Source: Scenedesmus sp. ARA3 (taxonomy: Eukaryota > Chlorophyta > Chlorophyceae > Sphaeropleales > Scenedesmaceae). Taken from it: a stretch of 54,957 nt of DNA. The notes under the pieces are model-generated. The model did not search any database. It worked only from the letters and a program-made list of their open reading frames with translations, and had not been told where the DNA came from. The DNA is taken from the NCBI GenBank assembly GCA_004335835.1, contig RWJK01001968.1, forward strand, positions 1,814 through 56,770, in the 5' to 3' direction. Shown piece after piece: positions 44,584 to 54,957 of the stretch (position 1 is the first letter of the stretch; every line of letters begins with the position of its first letter). A program made the position numbers and the translations under genes.

Positions 44584-47500
44584 TTGCATGGTGCCATGGT
44601 AGCAGTCAAGGGTGTGTCAAGGCAGCAAGTTGAGCAGCAGCAGTTGCAGACTGCAGTGGACGCACGGAAGCAGCAGCAGTATGCATGCGCTGGCTGGGCC
44701 CAGCCCAAACGCACTGCTCTTGGCATTTTTTGACTGCGACTTTTATGGCTTCTTCCCTAGATCACCAACTGCAGTAATGATCAAGATGTCATGCTTCAGG
44801 CAATTTCCGCTGCTGCTTATGCCATGTGTGCTTTCAGGCGTGATCAGCACCCCAGAGGGCTCTGATGACGAAGCACTGCGCAAGCTGTTCATGCGCATCG
44901 ACGCCAACTGCGACGCAACAGTGGGCTGGTGCGCTGCCGCTGCTGCTCTTGTGGCCTGGTGCACAGCAGCGGCTCTATCACCTGTCGCAAAGGCACTAAT
45001 CTGTTGGATGTGTTAGCAATTGTCAGACCAGGGACAGGCTAGCGGATGCACTTGAGCCTGCCAGTTCTGCAGATTGGGTTCCGCTGTATCGCACACCAGC
45101 TCAATCCAGCGCCTCCGCATGCACGCTGTGCAGGGATGAGTTCAGCGCCTACTTGCTGCTTGAGAAGACCAACAGCAGCGGAGGTGCAGCAGCGCAGGGC
45201 CAGGCTGTGCCTGACGGCTCCAGTGGCCGCACCTTCAGCACTACCAGCCCGCCTGTGCTGCAGCCTGGCGTGGCGCACAGGGAGCTGATCAGCAGCCTGA
45301 TGCATGTGGACACTGGCAACGGACCTGACAAGTGGTACAGGTGTGCGATGCTGTGTTGGTTGATGCAACAGCTGCATTCAAACTCTGCACCTCATCATGC
45401 ATGTTGTTGTCCTGACCACCAACTTTCATGATGCTGTTTTGCCTCGAATGACATGATTGCCACTTTCCAACGGTTGCAGTTTATTGCTTCGCACTTGTTG
45501 CATTGAATCTTGGCTCCTGCTGCGTATACGTCATTTCAAACGCAGCTGACGCACTGCCTGCTGTGTGTTGCATGTGCATGCCATGCTGCAGTGCTGGCAA
45601 GGATGGCACCGTGCGCGTCTGGAACGGCAAGGCAGGTGCAGGTGGCATGGGCAGTCACATAGCACATGTTTGTGCCTGTCCTGCAAGATGCAGCGTAGCC
45701 TTCATCACAGCCTGCGTGCTGATGCAGCTGCTCATAATCAGCATCTCAGGATACCTAGCTGCACATCCTGCTCTCCTTCACACACTCTGTGCATGGTGCT
45801 TGCTTGCTACGCAGGACTTATCACACCTGCGGACACTGCAGACGCCGCTGCAGTGCATCACCGCAGCCGCTTACCTGCCAGGCAGCAGCCTGCTGGCACT
45901 CGGCAGCTACAGCCCGAGCCTGCTGCTTGTCGATCCTGCAAGTGGAGAGCAGGCGGGCAGGCTGCCTGCTGCTGCTGGCAGTGCTGCACTCAGCCTGGCT
46001 GGCTGGCAGGAGGGTGGAGGTGGTGGGCTGGGGCTGGGGGGTGGGCGGGAGCTGCTGGCGGTGGGTGATGCTGATGGAGGCGTGTCCTTGATGGAGGTGC
46101 TGGCAGATGATGTGGTGAGTATGGCCATGGAAGTCAGTTGCACTGTGTTTTTTTATGTGTGCAAGCGTCTGGCGCTTGCAGGAATGCAGCGTGCCGGGGT
46201 TGAGGAGCAGCGGTTGTGCCAACCTGCAGAATCAACCGCAATGCGTCATGATGTAGGTCCAGTTGATGAGATGCGAGCTGTGGCTGACCATGTGTGTCTG
46301 GCCATGTCTTGCTGTTGCCAGTAGCGTGGCTAGTAGGCTGCTGCCTCACCCAGTGTGTGCTGCTGTCTCGCAGGCTGACAAGAAGAGCATCGACCGCTAC
46401 CATGGCAGGCAGCTGTGGCGCTGCGTCAACCATCATGACTGGTGAGGCACCAAACACACCAGCAACACCGTGCTGCATGATGCAATCAGGACTGTTGCGA
46501 GGAAGTCGTGTTGACAGCCATGAGAGGGAGAGAGGGCTGTGTTGCAGTTGAATTGTTGCTAGCAGCCATTTACCGTGCACCTGCTATCAAAGCGATCATA
46601 CACACCAGTGCTGTATCCTGGCTGCTGGTGCTGCTGGTGCTATCCTGCGCAGGGTGGTTGGGCTGACACCGCTGCCGCAGCTGAGCAGCCTGCTGGCTGC
46701 CAGCCTGGACAAGCAGCTGACCATGACAGACCTGGAGCGGCGCATCGCGGTCAAGACGCTGTCAGGTGAGCAGGCATTACCCCAGGACTTGCGGCTCACC
46801 ATGCTGCACAGACTGGATGCACGTAGTTGTCTGGCAGGGCACAATTGTGCCGACCAGCACAGTTGCCTTTGCCATGCACACAGTGACCAGCCATTTCCTC
46901 CTTTTCTGGTCTCAGACCTTGTGTTGAATTTGTTGTGGCTCATACCATCCAAGATGGTGCCAGGACCCACATGTAACTATCCTCTCTCATTTGGCATGCA
47001 ACAATAGGTAGCCCTTTTGTACACTGTCTTTTAGCATGCTGCACAACTGCATGTGGCGCTGCCTGCAGGTCATGAGAAGGCTGTGACGTGCTGCGCATGG
47101 AGTGGCATGTACAAGATGGCCATCAGCGGGGGCGCAGACCGGCTGCTGGTGCTGTGGAACCCCTTCAGCAGCAGGCCCCTGGGGCAGCTGGCAGGACATT
47201 TGGCGCCGCTGGTGGCGGTGGCTGTGAATGAGCGCGAGCACCAGGTCATCAGCGCAGCAGCAGACAAGACCATCAAGGTGCGGGCGGCTGCAGGGGCTGC
47301 GGCTGCGTGCGCTTTTGCAGTCAATCTGCTGCTGCAGCTGTCAGCATTGTCGCCTCTGCTGCAATCACCACCTGCCACCGCTGGAAAGCAGCTTCTAGAA
47401 GAACTGCGCTGGCCGCAGATCTAACCACCACTCGTGCATCTTGTCTGCTTCAACCTGCCGCCAGGTTTGGGACCTGCGCAACCAGCGCTGCCTGCAGACG

Positions 47501-50426
47501 CTGCAGGACCGCGCCACGCACAGCCCAGAGGACACGCTGACCGCGCTGGCCTACAGCCCCAGCCGCAAGCTGCTGGTCAGTGCAGCGTACAGCCTGCGCG
47601 CCTGGCCGCTCACTGATGGCGCTGCTGGCGGCTGCGGCCACAGGGATCCTGTGAGCTGGGTAGGCTTCAACCCCATGTTCTGCGAGGTGAGAGGCCTTGG
47701 CACGGCTTGCTGCTATACACATAGCGCGCAGGAGTGGAGCTGGCAAGCAAACAACCCCATGTTCTGCGGGGTGAAGGGCGCGCTGCGGCTCGCTGCTGTA
47801 CGCGTGTTTTGCCAGATTGGAATTGGAAAGCAAACAACCCCATGTTCTGCGGGCTGAGGGGCGCGCTGCAGCTCGCTTCCATGCATGTGTCAGGCAAACA
47901 TCATTACTAGCTGTTGAGAACGGGCTTCCTGCAGCAAACAGCATCATGTGGTATTGTCGCTGTACGACAGGTTGTGCGCCTGGCTGGTGCAGGGCATGAT
48001 GTCAATGCTGCCACTGCTGCTACAGGCCGTCAGTACGGATCACGCAGGCACCGTGTGCGTGTGGCACGTAGCCAGCGGCAAGCTGCGCTTCGCCTTTGCC
48101 AACACGCATGGCAGCTGCCGCATCAGCGCCGCCACCTTTGACAGCAACCACAGGCGGCTCATCACAGGTGAGGGAGGTGTAGTGATGCAGTGCTGCAGCA
48201 GAGATGCAGTCAACATGCTGGCAGCTTTGCCACAACGCTGCATGGTGCAGGCTGCACTGTCCCATAAGTGTCTTCAATGTATAGCATCCTTGTCCACAGG
48301 TAGCATCACCGATGTACACGTTAAGCGCAAAATGCGTGGCGCGCAATCACTGCATCACGGCTGTAATGCAGAACCACGTTACACGACGTAATGCTGTGCA
48401 TGTTGTCAGCTTCCTGTGCACCTGCTTCACTGCTGCTGCTGCCGCAGGCGCTGAGGATGGCAGCGTGAAGGTGTGGAACTTCAGCAGTGGGGCGCTGCTG
48501 AGCACGCTGGCCACGCCCGACTACAGCCGAGAGTGGGGCAGCGGCTCGGGGGCTGAGGTCACTGGGCTGGCAGTCAGCGGCAGCAACAACGCACTAAACC
48601 TGGTGGTGGCGGGCTGGGACCGCAAGGTGGGCCGCATGCACGCCAAGCAGGCTTGCATTTGGGAAGTGTGTGCGTGGTGATGTGGGGCGATGCAATGGCA
48701 GTACTGGTGTGTTGTGATTAGTGATGATGTTGCATGAATTCATGCTGTAGCGTGCCTGCAGGCATCAGCGTGCAGCTGACACCTGGAACATGCATCCTTG
48801 CTGCAGGTAGCTCTGCGCACGCCTTGCCGCGCAAGCTGCACTCCACTGCTTGATCAGAAACAACTACACTCATGTTGCATGCATGTGTGCCGTGCTGCAG
48901 GTGACGTGGTACAATGACAGCGGCAAGCGCCGCTGCAACCTGCTGCGCAGCTCTTCAGGGCCTGGCAGCGACATCCTGGCTGCTGCGCCCATGCAGGGCT
49001 ACCCCACACTGGCCACAGCCTGCTACAATGGAGAGGTGGGCGCCATGCCTACATGCATTGCGCACGCTTGTATTGCTGCATATGCTCCCATTGCTACAGT
49101 GATGTCACATTGTGCCACTGCTCAGACCGACACACCATTACTACTTATCAGCACCCTGCTACCACGACAGCTATCTACAATGTGCAGAGCACACAAGCCC
49201 CTGCCCTCCTGCCACTGCTGCCGCCGCAGGTGTGGCTGTGGAACCTGGAGAGTGGCGCGGTGCGGCGCAAGCTGCTGCCGCAAGGCCACGCCAGCAGGCC
49301 AGTCAACGAGCAGCCAGTGGAGCGTCTGGCGTTCATGCACGGGGACGCTAGGTGGGTGGCCAGGAGAGCAGGCATTGCGGCAGACTGCGCAGTGTTGTAC
49401 GGCTTGGTTTTCTTGCAGCCTTTCTCATCCGCAGGAGCAGCACTTGCTTGAGGGCCACTGTTGCCAGCATGAGGACATTGCCGCTGTGCTCCAAGGTGCA
49501 CGCTGCTTTTCTGCAAAGTTTGCACGACGGCAGACACAGCGTTCACTGGTACTTGAAGCAAATGGCTGCCACCATTCTGCTGCTGCAGGCACATCTTGGT
49601 GGCTGTTGGTGCTGACCGCATGCTGCGCTTCTGGGAGTGCTTCTCCGGGGCGCTGCTGTGCGAGCACTTCACGGCTCACCAGCAGGGCGAGAGCGTGGCG
49701 GGGCTGGCGCTGGCCCCTGACAACAGCAGCCTGGTCACCGCTGACACAGCAGGCTACATCATGGTGAGGCGCAGCAGCACAGCGCAGCAGTTGATTGACA
49801 CACATGCGGCTACTTGTTGTCTGTGCCTTATTGCTCCTGTATTCTCTGCTGCTGAGCGAGTGAGTGTCCTGCTGTTGCTTGCGCTGCTGCAGGTGTGGGA
49901 CATCTCCAGCCTGCGCTTCCCAGCAGCCAACAGGGCAGCACCCAGCAGCGCAGCAGCAGGCTCAAGACCCAGCAGCGCAGCGACAGCAGCAGCAGCAGCA
50001 GCAGGCAGCCGTGGCGGTCCAGGTGGTCGTGGTGCAAGCATACTTCGGGTGGCACTGTGGCGTGGACATGCGGATTCTATCACTGCATTGGACTGGATTC
50101 CGGCCCCGACACCAGCAGCAGCTGCAGCTGCAGCTGAGTCTGCGCGCTTGTCTGCAGCTGCAGCGGCTGCAGCTGGTCCAGGGGCGCTTGCATCGGCTTT
50201 GAGCAGCCCGCGCCGAGGAGAGGAAAGTAGCAGCACTAGCAGCAGCCACAGCAGTCAGCAGCAGCTGGGCAGTAAACTTGAGCAGCACCAGCAGCAGCAA
50301 CAGGAGGCCCGTCAGCGCAAGAGCAGCCATATTGGGCACAGCAGCGCCGTGCAGGCGATGCTTGGGCAGCAGCACACACAGCAGGCACAAGAGGCACAGC
50401 AGCATCAAACTGAAAGCACTGGCCCT

Positions 50427-50458
<32 letters not shown>

Positions 50459-52188
50459 CAGCAACCTAGGCTTCCTTGTGTCTGCCAGCCTAGACAGCAG
50501 CCTGTGTCTTTGGAGCTCTGCTGGTGCACTGGTTGGTGTGTTTGGGCGTCACAGGTGGAGCCTCGATGACATTGGCAGCTGGCAGAGCAGCACCCGGGCA
50601 CTCTTGAAGGTGAGGGTGACGGCAACCAAGCAGCGGCATCTTGCAGTGCATGTGGCAAGCGGCAGCTGCATGTTTGCACACTGCGGGAGCGCTGCAGTGT
50701 TGGTGTTTGCTCATGCTGTGTTATGGTACAGCAGCAGCATGTATACAGCACCAAGCAAGGGCTTGTAGACATTGCACAGCTGTGATCAACGTATGCGTGC
50801 TGACAGTTTGCTGGCCGATTCTGCTGCTGCAGGTTGGCGAGGAGTTTGACATGCTGGTCTCCAGCAGCCAGCTCACACCACCACCACCAGCAGCAGCAGC
50901 AGCACCAGCAGCAGCTGCCAGCAGCAGCCAGCAGCAGCCGCCTCCACCTGATTTGGCAAAGCAGCAGGATTGGCCACCTGACAGCAGCAGAGTGGCGTCA
51001 CCCAGGCAGGGCACTATCAACAGCAGGCCAAGCAGCAGGCACACGTCAGGCAACGGCAGCATGGGCTGGGAGGAAGTGGCCGCAGAGCCGCTTTATAAAC
51101 AGCGCCCGCAGAGCGCTAGCAGCATTATATCGGCATCAGCTTACCGGTCCAGCAGCAGCCGCCCTGCGTCAGCAGCATACAGCAATCGCGCAGCTACTGC
51201 CGGCACAGCAGATGCAGATGCAGCAGGCAGCGGTGGCAGCAGCACGCCGCCTGTGATCGCGCTGGTGTGCCAGGCCAGCATGCGGCACCGCGAGCGCTCA
51301 CTGCAGACACTATGCAGCTTGAGGCAACAAGCAAGCATGAGCAGGCCAGCCAGTGCTGCTGCTGGCTTGGCTGGGACGCTGAGTCAGCAGCAGTCGGTGT
51401 CGTTTGCGGCGTGCCAGGAGCAGGATGAGGAGCCAGCAGGTGATGCAGCAGCAGCATCAAACAGCGCAGGTGCAGCTGGACCAGCAGTACAATGTGTAGG
51501 TGAGGCTGAAGGCCGCAGCGACGCACAGGACAGCTGACTGGCCCCAGGGCCAGACCCGCGGCAGCTGCAGCAGGAGCGTGCTGCTGTGCTGCAAACCAGC
51601 AACTGTGCTGACAGCAGGCAGCGGCCACAGAGTGCTGTGCAGAGTAGAGGCAGGTTAAGGACTAGCAGGGTGGGATTTGCAGGTGTCAGTGAGGATGCCG
51701 GCTCCTTGCAGCAGCCGCAGCTGCAGCAGCAGTGTGATGGCTCAGTTGCTGTCAACCAGGAGCAGGCTGTGCAGCCAACACCTGTGTTCTGGCAACAAGC
51801 AGCAGAAGAGCAGCAGCATGCTGTTGGTGCCTTGGGGGATGATGATGATGATGCCGAGTCTGCTGTGGCAGAGGACGATATCCCGTCATCATTGTGGCTG
51901 CCGGAGTTTGTAGGCCGCAAAGCAGCTCATGTAGCAGCGCACAGGCAGCCGCAGCAGCTGCTGAAGGCAGGTCAGTACCGCAGCAGCATTGCAGCGCAAA
52001 TACGGCCCAGCTCTGCTGCTGCAGGGCAGGGCATAGGCAGTGCCAGGGCAGGCAGCAGCGGCAGGTGCAGCTTGTTTGAGGGGCCAGGCTGCAGCAGCGC
52101 CAGCACTGCTAGGCCTGGTAGGCCTGTGGGCGGGCTGCTGCAGAGCAAAGAAAGACCCAGTTCTGCAGCCCCCAGGTTGCAGCAGTGA
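43603..52188 (+). CDS. EF-hand and WD40 protein, WDR49/WDR64 type
   Basis: Nineteen exons: 43603-43753, 44000-44060, 44430-44491, 44838-44928, 45134-45340, 45592-45631, 45815-46114, 46374-46441, 46653-46765, 47069-47277, 47465-47686, 48026-48167, 48448-48626, 48901-49035, 49230-49351, 49589-49763, 49893-50609, 50833-51499, 51554-52188; 1431 aa. Two EF-hands lie near the N terminus: loop D74-E85 (DANGSGELDMEE, canonical) and D113-E124 (DANCDATVGWDE). Many WD40 repeats follow (AGKDGTVRVWN; SGGADRLLVLWN; SAAADKTIKVWDL; STDHAGTVCVWHV; AEDGSVKVWN; VGADRMLRFWE; SASLDSSLCLWS). The EF-hand plus WD40 plan matches WDR49/WDR64/EFCAB8, found mainly in ciliated organisms. Exon 6 needs a GC donor (AAG|GCAGGT). 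The ~450-residue C-terminal tail is S/Q/A-rich with recurring RPSS/RPAS/RPQS motifs. The join 51499/51554 is uncertain; it removes an in-frame TGA at 51535. Confidence 0.88.
44538..44583 (+). repeat. (CAG)15 microsatellite in intron 3
   Basis: Fifteen perfect units, 46 bases downstream of the donor at 44492 in the EF-hand/WD40 gene. Confidence 0.95.
47665..47875 (+). repeat. Exon 11 end with donor in three tandem copies, period 83-84
   Basis: ACCCCATGTTCTGC-GAG|GTGAGA (donor 47687) recurs as ...TGCGGG|GTGAAG (47771) and ...TGCGGG|CTGAGG (47854, donor base lost). Copies 2 and 3 also share AGCAAACAACCCCATG and GGGCGCGCTGC-GCTCGCT flanks. The first unit is exactly 84 bases and stays open, so donor 2 would add 28 residues in frame. 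Confidence 0.9.
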
Positions 52189-52738
52189 TGCTCACACGAC
52201 CATCTTATGTCTGGGCATCCGTGTCAGTTGCTGTCAGGGCATGTACAGTGATGTCCAATGTGATGCACTTGCTCTGCCGGTGATTTCTGCAGGCCATGGC
52301 TGACACCAAGATGCACAGTATTTACAGTGGAGGCATGTATAACTTTGGCTTCTGACTGCACACTGAATGACCTTGTTCACCGGCCTGGCACATGCACACT
52401 GCTGCCCTTGAAGAGCCCTAGTTGTCAGTGCCAAGTCAGAGAACACTGGCTGTGTTCAAGGTGATGAACAACACAATACATTTTGTAAGCTGCCACATAG
52501 ATTGCGACTGCTGGTGACCTCCCTGCCGTAGCTGCAGCCCAAACTATTTCGCGAGCCGTGTACCATAGTTGAACTGCTACCAGAAGTGAATACGGTCACC
52601 AAAATACGTTTGATGGCGTTGTAGTATCTCACAGAACGGCAGCGTTTTGGTCGGTGTCGCAGCAGTCACCAGCGGAACAGTGCTGCTACTGCTGCTGCTG
52701 CTGCCCCTGGTGCTGCTGCTCCTGCCGTTGTCAGGGTG
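52189..52738. other. Intergenic region
   Basis: The 3' UTR of the EF-hand/WD40 gene runs to about 52500, then the CSL4 promoter and 5' UTR, ending in a CTG-rich stretch before the ATG at 52739. Confidence 0.55.
52484..52488 (+). terminator. Polyadenylation signal TGTAA
   Basis: About 296 bases after the stop at 52188. Confidence 0.45.
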
Positions 52739-53357
52739 ATGGCTGCCCTAGTCTGCGTAGGAGACCGCCTAGCATCAGCAGTAAGCTTTTACACAGGATT
52801 CATCATGCAGCACGGTGCAGCTATGCTTGCAGCAGCTCAGCAAGTGTGATGCTGCTTGCAGGACTCACTCCAAGCAGGCACGGGGACATATGTGCGGGGC
52901 GGCTTCATCTATGCTAGCATAGTAGGGCTGCAGCAAGTAGTGCATGAAGGCACAGACGAGGTGAGATGGGTTGACTATGCCTGGCTGTGCGTTGGTGCGA
53001 CTTACAAGGTGCCACACAGGGATGCTGTACTCGCAAGTCTGCCACTGCAGCATGTTGTGGGTGCATGCGCGGCTAGCAGCTGCTGGTGATGCAAGGCTAC
53101 ACTTTAATCAATGTGTTAATGCTGTGCATGCGCTGTGCATTGCAACGTGCTTTGTATGTGCCATCCTGCGCAGCAGCCCTTTCACCTTGTAAGCTGCCAT
53201 GTTCTGTTGCACTGGGCTACTGCATGCAGGCGGTGGTGCAAGTAGTAGCCAAGGGAGCTGCACCTGTTGTACCAGAGCCAGGCAGCATTGTCATCGCAAA
53301 GGTACGGGGAGCAGCAGCAGCAACAGCAGCAGCGGCAGCAGCAGCAGCAGCGGCAGC

Positions 53358-53390
<33 letters not shown>

Positions 53391-54957
53391 CCATTGGATA
53401 TGGTTCCAGCAGGAGCACAGCAGCATGTGCGCAGACACTGACAGCTGTGTTGTGCAACGCACAGCGGCGCTCACAAGGCAACAAGTTTGTAACAGTGTTA
53501 CAGCAGCGTATGACCAGCACTTGCAGTAGTATCAACAGCATTAGCGATGCATGCAGTGCAGGCTCCTTCAACCCACTAACCACATCACTGCATGCAACAC
53601 AAGTGTCAGCCTGCGCTCCATGTCACACCCATCTGCACCCATCTGCACCCTGTTGCTGTTGCTGCTGCTGCACCCGCTGTGCTGTGCCGCCAGGTCACCA
53701 AGGTGAGCCCCACAGCAGCCAACGCGCGCATCGTGTGCTGCGGGGCGCAGGCGCTGGAGGCGGACTTCAGCGGCGTCATACGGCAGCAGGACGTGCGGAC
53801 ACACGAGATCGACAAGGTGCGCGAGGATTGCAGCAGCAGCAGGATGTGTTTGGCATGTCAGTGCTGATGGCGGCCATCGGCAGCAGCAGGCTCCAGCGGG
53901 ATGGCAGCATTGTTGTGACAGCGCTTGGCAGCAGCAGCTGTGGCACTGGAAAGCCCTGTAGGGGCAGAGTTAGGCAGCAGCGATGCCGGATCAGTACACC
54001 CAGTTGCAGGCCAAGGCACCTGGCAGATGGTGCAGCTGATCCAAGCCATGTGTGCATAAGCAAGAGCTGCATGCTCCCATACACATTGCTCTAGGGCTGC
54101 TGCAGCAGGTGTCCTTCCGTTGCTGTAATGCACCGCAGGGTGCTGACAGCGGTGCTGCAAAGTTTGAACACGTGTGCACGCCTTTCTAGCATCTGGCGGC
54201 ACACATGCACTGCGGCTGCTAGTGGTGACTGTACAGTGGCACTGTGCCAGCTTCTCACTGCAACACCACCCCACTGCTGCTGCAGGTGGTCATGTACGAC
54301 TGCTTCAGGCCTGGGGACATTGTGCGGGCCAAGGTGCTGTCCCTGGGTGACGCACGGTCCTACCACCTCAGCACAGCAGACAACAGCCTAGGGGTGGTGC
54401 GCGCCAAGAGCCTAGCAGGTGAGCCGGCAGCATGTGCTGCTGCTGCTGCTGCTGAGGCGGCGGCGGCGGCGGCCGCGGCGTGCGTACATGGTGTGCTGGT
54501 GCGCGGAGGTGCCTCCAATGCATAAGGCTGCGCTGGACCAAGCGTCTTGCTTGCTTGGTAGTAATCGCCGCACACTTTTTAGCAGACAGAAAGCTTGCAC
54601 TGCCGATCCAAACTCTGCTGCGGTGTGATGCACCTGCAATGGGCACATGCCGCCACGCCACACAACAGAGTAATACAACTGCACGCTGAGGGTGCTGCTG
54701 CCTGCTGACAAAGGCATGTGAGTGTTACGAGGGTTGCACCTGCATGCACGGCAGCACTGTTGCTTGCAGGAAACCTGCCAAGTATATCTCAGCCACATGC
54801 TATGCAAGAGCAGCGGTGGTGTTTTGAGGTGTGCTGTGCTGCTCCGTGCACATGGGGCGATGATGCAAGAGAGAGTGCTGTCTGTGCTATGCGCACTGCC
54901 CCGTGCAGGTGTGGCGATGGTGCCTGTGAGCTGGCAGGAGATGCAGTGCCCGCAGAC
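52739..54957 (+). CDS. CSL4: Exosome complex cap subunit CSL4 (EXOSC1), 3' end cut off
   Basis: S1-domain subunit of the RNA exosome cap, acting in 3'-5' RNA decay and processing in nucleus and cytosol. Exons 52739-52780, 52862-52960, 53230-53301, 53694-53816, 54286-54418 and 54909 to the window end are in phase, giving 172 codons of a protein of ~195 aa in humans. Landmarks: [27 protein letters not shown]; the S1 domain from [14 protein letters not shown] through [18 protein letters not shown]; the highly conserved [20 protein letters not shown] with [16 protein letters not shown]; and [15 protein letters not shown] at the edge, matching the MVPISWCEMQCPKT motif of animal CSL4. Introns 3 and 5 carry CAG and CTG/CGG repeats. 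Confidence 0.95.
53310..53391 (+). repeat. (CAG/CGG)n tract in CSL4 intron 3
   Basis: An interrupted CAG run with CGG variants, starting just after the GTACGG donor at 53302. Confidence 0.9.
54434..54480 (+). repeat. (CTG)n-(CGG)n compound repeat in CSL4 intron 5
   Basis: A CTG run passes directly into a CGG run ending GGCCGCGGCG, 15 bases after the donor at 54419. Confidence 0.85.

Noticed and set aside
48850..49767. 305-codon plus ORF over WD40 exons 14-16
   Set aside because: It passes through introns and reads exon 15 out of frame. It is a shadow of the EF-hand/WD40 gene.
51041..52180. Recurring RPSS/RPAS/RPQS motifs as a separate gene
   Set aside because: They lie in one frame with the WD40 protein's tail and are linked to it by consistent exon phases, so I kept them as one gene.

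Overview
This window looks like nuclear DNA from a green alga (Chlorophyta; a chlorophycean such as a Scenedesmus/Tetradesmus relative is my inference). The reasons are: dense protein genes cut by many short introns; donors mostly GTGAG and acceptors mostly TGCAG|G; long CAG/CTG (polyQ, polyA) runs in exons and introns; TGTAA polyadenylation signals 120-300 bases past many stops; mostly TGA stops; and plant/algal protein families. I see no rRNA, tRNA, CRISPR array, operon or bacterial feature. Exons were built by hand from splice consensus, reading phase and family similarity recalled from memory, so exon ends are predictions. Nearly all models close in phase over their full length, which is the main internal check.

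Layout. 1-2542 (+): 3' part of an unrecognised Q/S/A-rich protein. 3587-3939 (-): possible tiny gene. 4879-10580 (-): LMBR1 domain protein 2 (LMBD2), 13 exons, 692 aa. 12599-13398 (+): unrecognised 119 aa protein with a signal-peptide-like start. 13665-15960 (+): mitochondrial carrier family protein resembling plant S-adenosylmethionine-transporter-like proteins. 17813-20681 (-): FolD-type methylenetetrahydrofolate dehydrogenase/cyclohydrolase with a long N-terminal extension. 20949-26085 (+): ~1110 aa coiled-coil protein with a DUF4795/QRICH2-like cysteine motif. 27260-30041 (-): HEI10/CCNB1IP1-type meiotic RING protein. 30803-32577 (+): ERCC1-like helix-hairpin-helix protein, candidate PTD/SPO16. 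35141-38660 (-): unrecognised multi-exon gene. 39057-40019 (-): unrecognised one-exon gene with a transit-peptide-like start. 40790-42984 (+): YbaK/ProX-type aminoacyl-tRNA deacylase. 43603-52188 (+): EF-hand plus WD40 protein of WDR49/WDR64 type, 19 exons. 52739-54957 (+): exosome cap subunit CSL4, cut by the window end.

How genes relate. Most are unlinked housekeeping genes. Two themes recur: meiotic crossover factors (HEI10 and a PTD/SPO16 candidate, head to head) and cilium-type proteins (DUF4795, EF-hand/WD40, possibly LMBD2). The most unusual signal is that introns of three genes (four introns in all) begin with tandem copies of the preceding exon's 3' end together with its splice donor. 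This yields decoy donors, an in-frame 84-base alternative extension, and two 49-base poison-exon-like copies. Three GC-AG introns are required by reading frame.
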